From positions 2,327,888-2,391,887 of the forward strand of contig JALGQZ010000014.1 in NCBI GenBank assembly GCA_023105745.1: a stretch of DNA of 64,000 bases, in the 5' to 3' direction. Under the pieces are notes generated by a model, which was not told where the DNA came from, made no database searches, and saw nothing but the letters and a program-made list of their open reading frames with translations. Of this stretch, positions 9,619 through 21,560 are shown piece after piece; the stretch's first letter is position 1; each line of letters begins with the position of its first letter. The DNA is from Austropuccinia psidii. Its lineage: Eukaryota > Basidiomycota > Pucciniomycetes > Pucciniales > Sphaerophragmiaceae. Position numbers and translations under genes: made by a program.

Positions 9619-12600
9619 TCAAACTCTTGAGGTATTTGGGCCAGACTTGTCTGGATACAATGAATGGAAATCCTTGACAAGCTCTGGTGAGCTGGTAAGG
9701 TTGGAAGATGGTTCCCAAGTGGTTCTTTCTGGGTCTTCACTGAATCCTTTCCACTCTACAAGATACCATAATTTACCTCTTTTGAGTTTTGAGTCCAGAA
9801 CCTGAGCCACTTCCCATTCTTCTTGCTCTTCCACTAAAACTGGTGGTGGCGGCAATTGATGACGATTTGGGATAGTTGAATGCTTGACTGGTTCTAATAA
9901 GGACACATGGAATACAGGGTGAACTGTCTTCCATTGCTGAGGCAACTTGAGGTGATATGCATGGCTACCAATCTTCTTAAGAACTTCAAAGGGTCCCAAC
10001 CATCTTTCTGATAATTTCTTGGTGGGTCTTGTTGTCTTGATGTTCTTGGAAGCTAGCCATACTTTGTCCCCAGGTTGGAAATCAGGTGGAATTGCCCTAT
10101 TTCTATCTGCATACTTCTTGAATCTCCTTATTGCTGACTCTAATTCTTCTTTGACAACTTGCTGTACTGATTGGAGTTTTGTTGATAACTTTCCAGCAGG
10201 TGAGTCTTGAGAAATATGGATTGAGTCAAAGCTGGGATTTCTTCCATAAATGGTGAAGAAAGGTGATTGCTTGGTTGATGAATGTTCTGCATTATTATAG
10301 GCAAATTCAGCCAGAGGGAGCCAGGTGTACCAGTCATCTTGATGATAGCTGACATACATCCGAAGGTACTGTTCTAGTATCTGATTTACCCTCTCTGTCT
10401 GTCCATCTGTTTCAGGGTGAAAGGCAGTTGAAAGATCTCTTGATATCTTGAGCTGCTGACACAATTGAGTCCAAAATGATGAAACAAATAAGGATCCTCT
10501 ATCACTGACAATACTGACTGGGAGTCCATGCTTGGAAAATACATGACTAATGAATATTTGAGCTAAATCCAGAGCAGTGATTGTGCCATAAGTTGGAATG
10601 AAGATTGCCATTTTTGAGAATCTGTCCACAACTACTAAAATTGAATCAAAGTTGTTGGACAGTGGCAATTGAGTGATAAAGTACATTGATAATTAATCCC
10701 AAGGACCAGACGGAATTGAAAGAGGCTTGAGTAATCCAAACTTCTTGTGATGAATGTTCTTGTTTCTTGAACATTGCTGACATGAGGACACATAGTCCTT
10801 GATGAATTGATTCATGCCAGCCCAATAAAAATCCCTCTTGATGAGCTTGAGGGTCTTCTCCTGGCCAGGATGGCCAGCCAATGGCGAGTCATGACGCTTT
10901 TGAAGAATATTGAGTTGAAGTTCTTCATTGCTTGGGATTACCACTCTATCTTTGAACAATAATAACTTGGCTTGAGGTTCAAGAGAATAATCTGGAACTG
11001 ATTCACCTCTTGCTAGTTGCTTGAGTATTTCTTTGTAGTCTTTGTCTTGCCATACTTCTTTTTGAATCTTGTCAACTAAATCTGAGAAAATTTCCACTTT
11101 GATTGAGAAGAATCTTGATTCTTGAATTCCATCTTGCTTAAGTACTTGATGAAAATTCTGAGGATTCTTGCTGACGAAGTCCACCCCCCTCTCTGGGTAC
11201 ACGTCGTCCCGACGTGACAAGGCATCTGGTAAAGTGGCCAGCCTGCCTGGGCGGTAAGTGATAGTGAAATGAAATTCTGAGAGAAATTCAGCCCAACGGG
11301 CCTGACGACGAGTAAGAACTTTGGAAGACATGAAATACTGCAAGGAAGAGTGGTCTGTCAAGACTTCAAAAGGATTGGAAAGAGAAAGAAGAAATGCTCT
11401 CCAGCGCTTGAGAGCCCAAACTATGCCAAGGAGTTCCTTGTCATGAATTTCATAGTTGAGTTCAGCTGGTAAGAGCTTGCGACTATCAAATGCAATGGGG
11501 TGCTTTCCTGAGTCATTCACCTGACTCAGTACGGCGCCCAAGGCATAATCAGAAGCATCAGTCTCTACTATAGTAGGTAGAGAAGTATTAAAGTGAGATA
11601 AGATAGGAGCAGAGGTGAAAGCTTCTTTGAGTGCTTGAAAATGACTAAGAGCTTCCTCATTGAAGATGAAAGGAGAATCTTTTTTAAGGAGGGAAGTGAG
11701 AGAAGTGATTTTTTTAGAATAATTTTTAATGAAACGTCGATAAAAATTGGCAAAGCCAAGGAAAGATTGAAGAGCCTTGATGTTTTTGGGCTGAGGCCAA
11801 TTGAGGATTTGTTGAACTTTTGAAGAATCCATCTTGAGGCCATCACTTGAAACAACATAGCCCAAGTATTCCACACTTGAGGCATGGAACACACACTTGG
11901 AGGCTTTGGCAAACAGATTATTGTCCCTCAGTCTTTGGAGGACAGAGGCCACATGTTTGACATGTTCCTCCTCAGAACTGGAAAAGACCATAATATCATC
12001 TAGATACACCACAGCAAACACATCCAAAAAATCTGCAAAGATATCATTTACTAGATTTTGGAAAGAAGCAGGAGCATTGGTCAAACCAAATGGCATGACC
12101 AAATACTCATAACTGCCATATTTGGTTCTAAAGGCAGTTAAGTGCTCATCCCCCTCTTTGATTCTCAGAAGGTTATATGCACCACGCAAATCTATCTTGG
12201 AGAAGATAGTGGAACCGTTGAATACGGTAAGAAGCTGGTTCATAGGAGGAACAGGGTATCTGTTCTTCCTAGTGACAGCGTTGAGTTTGCGGTAGTCAAC
12301 ACACAAACAAAGACCTCCATCCTTTTTCTTGACAAAAAGGACAGGTGCTCCTGTTGAAGAGGAGCTTGGTCTAATGAAACCTTTCTCTACATTCTCTGAA
12401 ATGTAGGCCCGCAGTGTTTCTGACTCTTGATTTGATAATGAGTAGATAACACCAATTGGAGGTAGAAGACCCTCCAATTCGATATGGTGATCACAGGCGC
12501 GGTGTGGAGGAAGTTTCTCTGCTTTCACCTTGGAGAATACATCCAAATATTGGTGATAAGCAGGAGGAACAACCTTCAACACAGTTTCAATTTCTTCTGG

Positions 12601-13320
12601 CTCTTCCTCCTCATCCCACTGCTCCTCCAGGGATGCATGAAAAGATAAGGGAGGAAGGTCCATATCCCCTTGGAAGAGATGAAGTGAAGATATGGCAACA
12701 TCTTCTCCAACATCCTTTATCTCTTTGAAGACTTCATCTCTTGATGGAAGTAATGACTGAGAGGGAATTATGGAAGGGATATGGACAGAAGAAGGAATGG
12801 AAGGTGTCTTAAGTTCACCAGCCAGAGCAACACTGTTGACAGCAGTGGCTAAGTCATTACTAGTAGAAGGAATAATACCACTAGAATCCTTATGATTAGA
12901 ATCATAGGTGATCAATCCATTTTTCCAATCAATAATGGGATTGAAATGGTAAAGGAAATCATAGCCCAATATCAGGTCTTCTCCCTTGGGTGAATCTATG
13001 ATAAAGAAATCCCATTCAAAGCTTGGGAAGGAAGGCAAGTCAACTACCCACTTGGTATAATGGGTGATGAACAAGGCAGGGGATTCATTAGAATCCAGAA
13101 TGAAAAGAGGAATCTTTTCAGGGAGCTCTGACAGAGTCAATGAGTACTTGAGAACAAAATTCTTTGCAATAAAAGAGTTTGTAGCACCAGAATCAATGAG
13201 AATACTATAAAAAATATCAGAGATTGAAGAAAAAATAAGAAACTTTAAAGATTTCTTGACACTAGTATTCAGAGTGCACAATTGTGCTCTTGAAGGAAAT
13301 AAGTGAGAACCATTGAACAC
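9619..13320 (-). pseudogene. pol: Gypsy-A Pol polyprotein (protease, RT, RNase H, integrase, chromodomain) with one nonsense codon
   Basis: The minus-strand frame opens at ATG 13320 and is continuous to 9619 except for one in-frame TAA (10692-10690). Domain order: aspartic protease (LIDSGATNSF, Asp near residue 43); reverse transcriptase with YLDD near residue 438; RNase H (VETDASDYALG near residue 587); integrase HHCC (RHDSPLAGHPGQ ... CQQC, near residue 807); then, after the stop, the integrase core with SDRGS and HPETDGQTER, the GPF block, and a chromodomain (LWYLVEWKGFSED ... WEPSSNL). The first integrase catalytic Asp, expected in the block reading DFITQLP, is Tyr here (YFITQLP), so the integrase should be dead. 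Total length of about 1230 residues is normal for the family. Pol starts 14 bases after the gag stop in another frame, so it needs reinitiation or a frameshift. Confidence 0.93.
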
Positions 13321-13334
13321 ATCATGATCCCCAC

Positions 13335-14694
13335 TCAGGCTTTTCCCTGCTTGCTAGGGAAGCCTCTTGATGATGACCCAGGCTTGTTCTGAGGTCTCTT
13401 GAAGCATTTTTCAATTGGGTGCTTGCCCCCACAATAAGTAAACAACCCTGCTTGAATCCTCCTCTCCTTTTCAGAACCGATTAATTTATTGTCCTTATTG
13501 AGGAGAGCAGCATGGGGTTTGTCCTTTGAAGATTGAAATTGCTTTCCCTTCTTATTATTCTTCTGATGAGGCCTCTTTTGAAATGAGTTTTGAGGAGGCC
13601 TAGACTGATTGGATCCACTGACTGGAGGCTTCTTTTCTTGATTGCCACCCTTTTCCTTTTGCCTCTCATGATATCTTGTGTCTAATTCTAAGGTGACATC
13701 CATGAGTTCTTGAAGAGTATCAAAGGTTCCAGGGTGAGAAGCCAATTGATCCAATAATCTTGATGCCAATCCTCTTCTGTACACATGAATGTAAGCTCTT
13801 TCCCCCCAATCTCCAATTCTTGACACTAAGCTTCTGAAATCTGCTATGTACAAGGATACATGACCACTTTCCTTCATCCTCAAATTGTCCAACTCCTGTT
13901 CAGCTTTCCTGACTTCATTGGGGTCACCAAACAGAGTGAATAATTGAGATTCAAACAATGGCCAATTATTGAGGAGGTAGGAAGGGTCTTCATTGGAAAT
14001 ATTTGAGAGGTAAGGTTCAATCCATTTGCCAGCTCTACCAGTAGGAAAAGAAGTTGAGTACAAAACCTTCTTCCTGTCAGAGAAGAAGTTTGCTGGAGCA
14101 TTATGGAAAATTAGTTGACAGGATTGGATAAATCCTCTCAACTTATGAGCTTGAGTACCATCAAAAGAATCGGGTGCCTTCATGAATGGAGTCTTGAAAG
14201 CAGGGGCTTTGGAATTGTCCCTGGAGGCAACTGCTTGAGTGAGTTGTCCCATGAATTGAGTCATCTGCTCCATCATATTGAGGAGACTTGGATCAGTTTG
14301 AGAGACAAGAGGCTGACTAGAAAGGGCTAGATTAGAGCTCTGAGGCACCTCTGGAGCATTTGCCAAGGCATCTGCCACTTCAGTTTTCCCAGAATCTTCC
14401 TCTTCCACAGACTCTTCCCCCTCTTCATCTTCAACTTACCCTAATCTTGCTCTTGCACCTTCAGACATGCCAGGGTAGCCACCCAAAAGTCCAGAAAAGG
14501 ATCTTGATCTTCTAGATTTAATTCCACCTCTTCTTGAGGGTGCTGCTCCTTCCATTGGTGGTCCTCTGTCCAAATTTGCACTCAGTTGATGAACTGATGG
14601 TGTGCGGTCAAGAGGAGCCCTTGCTGTAGGAGTGAGAACAGCTGGAACTTTCTGGGATCTAGTATTCTTTGCTGGGGGTATGCTGAACTGGCAT
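13335..14694 (-). pseudogene. gag: Gypsy-A Gag (nucleocapsid zinc knuckle damaged; 5' frameshift and stop)
   Basis: An uninterrupted frame of 357 codons runs from ATG 14408 to TGA 13337-13335. It contains a retrotransposon Gag capsid-type region (FIQSCQLIFHNAP; WPLFESQLFTLFGDP; LASHPGTFDTLQELMD) and a basic, Gln/Lys-rich tail. The tail ends in a zinc-knuckle-like TYCGGKHPIEKC, where a Phe replaces the expected first Cys. The reading clearly extends upstream to ATG 14694 (MPVQHTP...), but that stretch has a 1-base frameshift near 14675 and an in-frame TAA at 14438-14436. The intact protein would have been about 450 residues. The old copy keeps the first Cys of the knuckle but has lost the second. 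Gag builds the virus-like particle in the cytoplasm. Confidence 0.88.
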
Positions 14695-14699
14695 TTTGA

Positions 14700-15414
14700 A
14701 ATAAATGAAATAAAACTTTATGGTATTAAAGATAATCAAAACTTGGCCAAATCAATCACAATAAAATCTTGATGAATCTTGAGGAATCAATTCAAATCTT
14801 GAGGAATCAAATTCAATCAACAGTCAAATAAATTCAATCAATCAACAATCAATTCAAATCAAATATCAATAATCTTGAGGAAATCAATAATCAATCAATA
14901 TTCAATCAATAATCAATCAATAAATGTCTTCAATATGAAATCAAGTCTTGAGGAATAAATCAATCAGTTCAAAATCCTCAGAAGTCAATTCAATATCTTG
15001 ATGAGTCAAATCAAATCAATAATCAAATCAATTCTTGAGGATCAATCAGTATCTTGAGAGTTCAAAGTCAATAAATCCAATAAGTCCTGAATCAATAACC
15101 CAAATGAATCCCAATGAATAATCCAATCAATTAAACCAATCAATAATTCCTAGATGAAACCTGAATAAGAACACAGAAAAAATTTGATTGATAAAAATAA
15201 AATGAAGTGATGAAATGGTCAGCAATGATTAAGAAAGGAAAAAGAATCAATTTTAATGAGAATGAAATGAATGAGATGAAAATTGATGAGAGAGAAAAAT
15301 TCATAGAAAATCATAAAAAATCATAAAATCATGAAAAGGTCATAATTGATGAATGAGAGGAAATGAATATAAATGAATGAAAAGAAAGAATCAAATATGA
15401 GTTAATTAATTTAA
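14700..15414 (-). repeat. Repetitive 5' leader of Gypsy-A without an obvious tRNA primer site
   Basis: The 0.7 kb between gag and the 5' LTR is made of degenerate short words (on the plus strand TCTTGAGGAATCAA and TCAATCAA variants, roughly 14750-15130), followed by A-rich ATGAATGA-type sequence. The same word families fill 21600-22000 of the old copy. Next to the 5' LTR, the minus-strand sequence reads TTAAATTAATTAACTC, with none of the TGG expected of a tRNA primer-binding site. An unusual primer or self-priming is possible. Confidence 0.65.
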
Positions 15415-16495
15415 TGTCACAGGGGCTCTTCAAAGTGAAGAGGGCCTGGCACTCAGTAAACTGGGACTCACTTATGGAGGGCTCAAAGATAAGATAAGAT
15501 GAGGTATACTTAAGAGTGTTAAAGATAAATTGCTAAAGAATAAATATAAGAAAAAGCAGAAACAAAAGATAAGAGTGAAAGAATAGAAGAGCCAACCACA
15601 AACAAGTCCAAGTCCACTGTTTCAACCTGTCAGAACGGAAAGAGAAGGGTTAATAAGGATATGGCCACCCAACTCATACTGTACAGGCAAAGAGAAAATG
15701 CAAAGACTAACTTAAAATTAAATAATTATAATACCCAAAAATAAGGATAAGAATAATTATGAAATGATAAATAAACTAAATTAATTAACTGGGGAAAAGT
15801 CCCCAGGGGGGAGAAAGAGGGGCTGGTATATGTGTGTGAGCCTTACAGGTAATTTCATATACCCAAAAGACCACAAATATAAAAAATAACATATTGATAT
15901 AAATAAAATAAATTTATTTATATTTTTAAAATAAAAATCAAAATATAAATATAAAATTATATTAAAAATAAAAAATTAATTATAATTTAAAAATAAAAAA
16001 TACATTAAATTTTGTAAATATAAATAATTTTATATTTATATTTTGATTTTTATTCTAATAATATAAATAAATTTATTTTATTTATATTAATATGTTATTT
16101 TTTATATTTGTGGTCTTTTGGGTATATGAAATTACCTCTAAGGCTCACAATGTGAGAATCACCAGCCCTGATCCAGAGGAAGAATTTTCATGAGAATAGT
16201 TGATGATTGAATTGAGTCTGGCCAATACAGGTCCTGTACAGCTGTACAGAACCTGTACAAGAGGTGTGGTGTATTTGAGTGATCATACAGTTCCATACTG
16301 GTGTATTGAAACTGTATTGGGTGAATCCAACCTGTACAGGTATTGACAGGCTGTATTGATGTACCAAGCTGTATGCATGTTTCAGAATGAAGATTGCTGA
16401 AACTGACTGCTGATGCAAATACTGGATTTGCTGATTTGAGGTGTTTGAGTGGGTGTATGAATGAATACCCTTACCTCTGATGAGTGGTTGTTACA
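15415..16495 (-). repeat. 5' LTR of young Gypsy-A, carrying a 315-bp palindromic insert
   Basis: Without the insert (15835-16149) and one copy of its 5-bp duplication the length is 761 bp, identical to the 3' LTR. It ends TTACA at 16495 and is followed by the target duplication CCACC. Confidence 0.92.
15835..16149. mobile_element. Palindromic fold-back element built from two inverted family-B LTR 5' ends
   Basis: The left arm 15835-15960 and the right arm 16024-16149 are inverted repeats of 126 bp with about four mismatches, around a 63-bp AT-rich loop. Both outer ends read TGTGAGCCTTA inward, exactly the 5' terminus of the family-B LTR (compare 18270, 41489, 49451). The arms match the first ~130 bp of that LTR, including sequence kept in the long LTR version at 18270 but deleted in 41489. 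The target sequence ATGTG is duplicated on both sides (15830-15834 and 16150-16154); the sister LTR at 7055-7815 shows the empty site. The element has no coding capacity. I infer that a retroviral-type integrase joined two LTR U3 ends. Confidence 0.88.
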
Positions 16496-16500
16496 CCACC

Positions 16501-17640
16501 CCTCTCTCTGGGTAAATGTTTTCCCAACATGACAAGGCATCTGGTAAAGTGGCCAGCATGAGAAGTTCCTTTTCATCAATTTCATAGTTGAGTGCAGCTG
16601 GGAGAAGCTTACAGATATCAAATGAAATGAGATTCTTTCCTGAGTCATTCACCTGACTCAGTAGAGCATGCAAGGAATAATCAGAAGCATCAGTCTCCAA
16701 AAACATTTGTAGGGAAGCATTGAAATGAGAAAGGATAGGATAAGTGGTGAATGCTTATTTGAGTCATTGAAACTGACTGAGAGCTTCCTCATTGAAGATA
16801 CAGGGAGAATATTTTTTAAGGAGGGAAGTGAGGGAAGTGATTTTTTTGGAGTAATTATTAATTAAACAACAATAGAGATTTGCAAATCCAAGAAATGATT
16901 GAAGAGCATTAATGTTCTTGAGCTGAGGACAATTGAGGATTTTTTGAACTTTGGAAGAATCTATCTTGAGGCCATCACTTGAAAAACATAACCAAGGTAT
17001 TGCACACTTGAGGCATGGAATGCACACTTTAAGGCTTTGTCAAACAGATTATTGTCCCTCAGACTTTGGAGGACAGAGGCCACATGTTCAACATGTTCCC
17101 CCTCAGTTCTTGAGAAGACCATAATATCATCTAAATAAACTAAAACAGAAAATATCCAAGAAATATGGAAAAATATCATTCACAATATTTTGGAATGAAG
17201 AAGGAGCATTGGTCAAGTCAAATGGCATAACAAAATACTCATAACTACCAGACTTGGCTCTAAAGGCAGTTAAGTTCTCATCCCCCTCTTTAATTCTCAG
17301 GAGAATATAAGCACCACTCAGATCTATCATGAAGAAGATAGTGGAACTGCTCAAGAGGGTGAGAAGCTGGTTCATTGGAGGAACAGGATACCTGTTCTTC
17401 CTAGTGAAAGCATTGAGTTTGTGGTAGTCGGAACACAAACAAAGGCCACCATCCTTTTTCTTGACAAAACAGACAGGGGCTCCTGTTGAACAAGAGCTTG
17501 TCCTGATGAAACCTTTCTCTATGTTCTCTGAAATGTAGACCCAAAGTGTTTCTGACTCATGATTTGATAGTGAGTAGATGACACCAACTGGAGGTAGAAG
17601 ACCCTCCAGTTCAATATGATCATCAGAATACATCCAAAGA
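16501..17640 (-). pseudogene. Old Gypsy-A pol relic: reverse transcriptase and RNase H
   Basis: The minus-strand translation shows RT blocks (FVKKKDGGLCLCSDYHKLNA; MIDLSGAYILLRIKEGDENLTAFR; VMPFDLTNAPSSFQN), the YLDDIMVFS active-site block at about 17145-17120 (after a frameshift), and RNase H fragments (ETDASDYSLHALLSQVNDSGK; NYEIDEKELL). Several indels break it, and part of RNase H is deleted near 16560. It continues the relic that stops at 7049. Confidence 0.85.
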
Positions 17641-18264
17641 TTGGTTATAAAAAGGAGGGACTACCTTCAGCACAGTTTCAGCTTCTTCTGGCTCTTCCTC
17701 CTCATCCCACTACTCTTCCAGGGAGGCATGAAAGGATAAAGGAGGAAGGTACATATCCTATTGAAAGAGATGAAGTGGAGATATAGAAACATCTTCTACA
17801 AGATTGTTTATCTCTTTGAAGACTTCATCTTTTGATTTGAGTAATGTCTGAGATGGCATGATGGAAGGGATATGGACAGAAGAAGCAAGGAAAGGTGTCT
17901 TAAGCTCACCAACCAGAGAGAAACTGTTGGCAGCAGTGGCAAAGTCATTACTAGTAGAAGAATTAATACCACTAGAATAATAGTTGATCAATCCAATTTT
18001 CCAAACATTGATGGGATCAAAATGGTAAAGGAAATCATAGCCCAATATTATGTCTTCTCCCTTGCATGAATCTATTGTAAAGAATTCCCATTCAAAGCTT
18101 GGGAATGAAGGCAAGTCAGAAACCCACTTGGTATAATGGGTTATGAATGAGGAAGTGGTTTCATTTGAATCCAGAATGAAAGGAAGAATCTTCTCAGGGA
18201 GCTCTGACATGGTCAATGAGTACTTGAGAGTAAAGGTCTCTGCAATAAAGGAGTTTGTAGCACC
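17641..18264 (-). pseudogene. Old Gypsy-A pol relic: protease region
   Basis: It contains NSGATNSFIAETF followed by LPSFPSFEWEFFTIDS and DIILGYDFLYHF, matching the protease region of the younger copy. The family-B solo LTR inserted just upstream of this motif, so the catalytic Asp codon is separated from SGATNSF. The remaining N-terminal part of Pol lies beyond the LTR at 20089-20215. Confidence 0.82.
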
Positions 18265-18269
18265 AGAAT

Positions 18270-20083
18270 TGTGAGCCTTAGAGGTAATTTCATATACCCA
18301 AAAGACCACAAATACAAAAATAACATATTAATATAAATAAAATAAATTTATTTATATTATTAAAATAAAGATCAAAATATAAATATAAAATTATATCAGA
18401 ATTAAAAAATAAAATACATTAAATTTTGTAAGTATAAAATTACATTTATACTTGAAAAAATTAAGTAAAAATGAAATTTTAACAAAATTGTGAAAAAATA
18501 AATAAATTTGGAAAAAAGTTAAATAAAAGTTACTATAACTTTTTATCCAATAAACAAACATATTAAAATTATTTCATCATTGGATTCCTCATAAAAAATC
18601 AGGTGGGGTCACCTCTGAGTGAAATTCTTGTAACTCAACTCTAAATAAGCTTAAATTAAGTTTTTAGTATTTTCAATACAAAAGTTGAAAATACTCAAAA
18701 CTTTAATTTAATTCACACCACATGTGGTGTTAACCATCAATTTTTGTGTTAAAATTGAGATGTTGTGTTTAGTTTAGAAGCTATGAGGAATTGAAGTATT
18801 TTCAATTGAATTCAATTGAAATGTCAAAATGTGCACGTGTATTACATAAGTGAACTTTGATTTACATATGAGGTGTCAATTACTACTGTATTGTACTGTA
18901 CAATTCAATTGAATTACATATGTAAATTATAAGTATAATACATGATGAGGAATTAAAGGAAAAATAAATTGGAAAGATTAAATTTGGGGGGGGGGGGGAA
19001 AGGAACTCCAGCTCTAAGGGGGAGCTAGACCCCCAAAATCCTTGCTGACAGGTGTGGGATGTCAAAATTCATGCAAAAGCTCATCACTTTTGGCCTGGAA
19101 TTGAGTTACAGGGTCTGTGGACTCAATTGATGATGAGGTTTTGATACCAACTGGGGTAGTTTTAGCTGTTGCCAAGAGGGTAAAACTACCCTTAAGATAA
19201 AACAATCATAGTAAAAACAGTTTTAACTGGTTTCTATGCCTCTGACACACATTCTGACGTGTTTTGAAGGCTCTAGGCCTGGTATTGCTATAGTAATGGC
19301 TGATTTAAGGGTCTAAAATGGCTAAAAATGGCTTAAACCAGCCCTTTTTGGTCTAAACCAGGGTTCAATGATGCCATAATTGGCTTTTCTGTTGTCAGAC
19401 TGTTTTTCACGACTGACAAGAGTAAATTTCACTTTCGGAGTAAGAGAATTGATGGCTATAAAAGAATGTCTTCTTTGCCCCACTTTTCTCTTCATGTTAG
19501 AATCTTTTCCTTTTATAATTAGTTTAAGAATTGTTAAACCAATCAATAAAAGATTCCAACCAACTTTCTTATATCATTTCAAACCTTTCAACCACGTGAA
19601 AAAATCATTATAATCATTGTTTGTAACTTTTATAATCATTTTTACCCCTGAAGCACCCCAAAAGTGAATTAAAGCATCTTTCATCACTGTTAACTTTGTC
19701 ACTTTGTTTCCAAATTCACTCTGGTCGCTTTTGGGCGTGTTTTCTCTTTAATATTCTTTTTAAAGACTTTGCTCTTTGATTAATTGCTTGCAGTTCTTTG
19801 CTCAATTAATTCCAATTGAAATTGCTCTTGAAGAAATTTCTTTTGTAGCCTTAAAATATCTCTTGTAGAGTATTTTTTTTGGATAAATCTTTATTGTTGG
19901 GAAAAAAATAAATTTTTATAATATTATTGTTTTATACTAATAAAGTTATAAACAATAAAATTGGCATGTTTTCTCTTAAAAATAATATTTCATACTATTT
20001 TTAATTGATTTTTACCTTATACAAATTTTGAGGACAGGAAAAGTACTTGATTTTTAATCAAAGTTTCATATCCACACCTTACA
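18270..20083 (+). repeat. Solo LTR of Gypsy-B (long version)
   Basis: It begins TGTGAGCCTTAGAGG and ends CACCTTACA, with the 5-bp duplication AGAAT on both sides (18265-18269 and 20084-20088). At 1814 bp it is about 230 bp longer than the LTRs of the full Gypsy-B element. The extra piece (about 18363-18595) is AT-rich and is shared with the palindrome at 15835-16149. A TATAAAA at 19457-19463 matches the one in the other copies. A run of 13 G lies at 18986-18998, against 9 and 7 in the other two copies. Confidence 0.93.
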
Positions 20084-20088
20084 AGAAT

Positions 20089-21560
20089 CAATGAGGATAC
20101 TATAAAAAACATCAGAGATAGAAGAAAAAGAAGAAGCTTTAAATATCTATTGACACTAGTATTCAGAGTGCACAACTTTTCTGGTGAAGGAAATGAGTGA
20201 GAGCCATTGAACACATCATGATTCCCACTCAGGCTTTTCCATTTTTGCTAGGGAATCCTCTTGATGACCCTGGCCTATTCTGAGGCCTCTTTAACAATTT
20301 TTAATTGTGCGCTTTCCACCAAAATAAGTGCATAGACCTTCTTCAATACTACTCTCCTTTTCAGAAACAATTAATTTTTTGTCCTTATTGAGGATAGCAG
20401 CATGAGACTTGTCCTTTGAAGCTTGAAAATACTTTCCCTTCTTACTTTTCTTGTGATGAGTCTTCTTGGAAGATGAATATTGAGTAGGCCAGAGGGAATT
20501 GGATCCAGTGACTTGAGGCTTCTTCTCTTTGTGACTATCCTTTTCCTTCTGCATCTCTTGGTACCTGGTATCTAATTCTAAAGTAATTTCCATGTTCTCT
20601 TGAAGAGTATCAAAATTACCAGGGTGAGAAGCCAACTGGTCCAAAATTCTTGATGCCAATACTCTTCTATAAAAATGAATATAAGCCCTTTCTCCCCAAT
20701 CTCCAATTTTTGACATTAAGCTTCTAAAATCAGCACTGTACAAGGATACATGACCACTTTCCTTCATCCTGAGACTATTAAATTCTTGTTCAGCCTTCCT
20801 GACTTCATTGGGATCACCAAACAGAGTGAATAACTGGGTTTCAAACAACTGACAGTTATTGAGGAGGTATGATGGGTCTTCATTGGAGATATTTGAGAAA
20901 TATGGTTCACCCCATTTTCCAGATCTACCAATGAGAAATGAAGTTTAGTAAAGAACCTTCTTCCTTTCAGAGAAGAAGCTTTCTGGGTCATTATGGAAAA
21001 TTAATTGACAGGATTGGATCAATACTCTCAATTTATGGGCTTGAGTACCATCAAAGAATCAGGTGACTTCATTGATGGAGTATTGAATGCTGGGGATCAT
21101 GAATTGTACCTGGGGTCAACTGCTTGAGTGAGTTGTCCTATAAATTGAGTCATGTGCTCAATCATATCAAGTGACAAGTGGTTGATTAGAAAGGGCTATA
21201 TTTGGAGATTCAAGAGCCTCAGGGGAGCCTGCCAAGGAAGCTTCCACTTCAGTTTCCACAAAATCATGCCCCACTTCATCTTCAGCTTCCCCTAATCTGC
21301 TTCTAGGACCTTGAGAAATCCTAGGATAGCCACCCAACAAGCAAGATAATGATCTCTATCTTCTTGATTTAATACCTCCTCTTCTGGAGGGTGCTTCTCC
21401 TTTAATTAATGGTCCTCTGTCCAAATTTTCACTCAGTTGATAAGCTGATGGTTTTCAGTCAAGAGGAGCCCTTGCTGTAGGAGTGAGAACAGCTTGATTT
21501 CTTTGTGAGCTTGTATTATTGACTGCTAGGATATTCTGAACAGGAACTATTTGGAAAATG
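20089..21560 (-). pseudogene. Old Gypsy-A relic: Pol N-terminus and gag
   Basis: Minus-strand reading near 20215 gives the pol start (MFNGSHSFPS...). Upstream of it, gag pieces are recognisable: FETQLFTLFGDPNEVRKAEQ, VSLYSADFRSLMSKIGDWG and LDQLASHPGNFDTLQ (20291-20848), then fragments continuing to about 21550. The zinc knuckle region reads CTYFGGKRTIKNC, with the second Cys lost. There are several frameshifts between 20850 and 21300. Confidence 0.8.

Larger units (their letters stand above)
7055..16495 (-). mobile_element. Young full-length Gypsy-A chromovirus (9.4 kb) nested in the old copy
   Basis: The ends are two LTRs of 761 bp (the right one carries a 320-bp secondary insertion), with TGTCAC and TTACA termini. 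The target duplication CCACC flanks it (7050-7054 and 16496-16500). Between them, on the minus strand, lie a repetitive leader, gag, pol with a C-terminal chromodomain, a long 3' non-coding region and a polypurine tract. By eye I count only about a dozen differences between the LTRs (under 2 percent), so it inserted recently compared with its host copy. Even so, gag has a frameshift and a stop, and pol has a stop and lacks a catalytic residue, so this copy is not autonomous. Confidence 0.92.

Noticed and set aside
14740..15130. Possible CRISPR-like or satellite array (CTTGAGGAATCAA words)
   Set aside because: Units are short, irregular and degenerate, with no spacers of even length; it is the leader of a retrotransposon.
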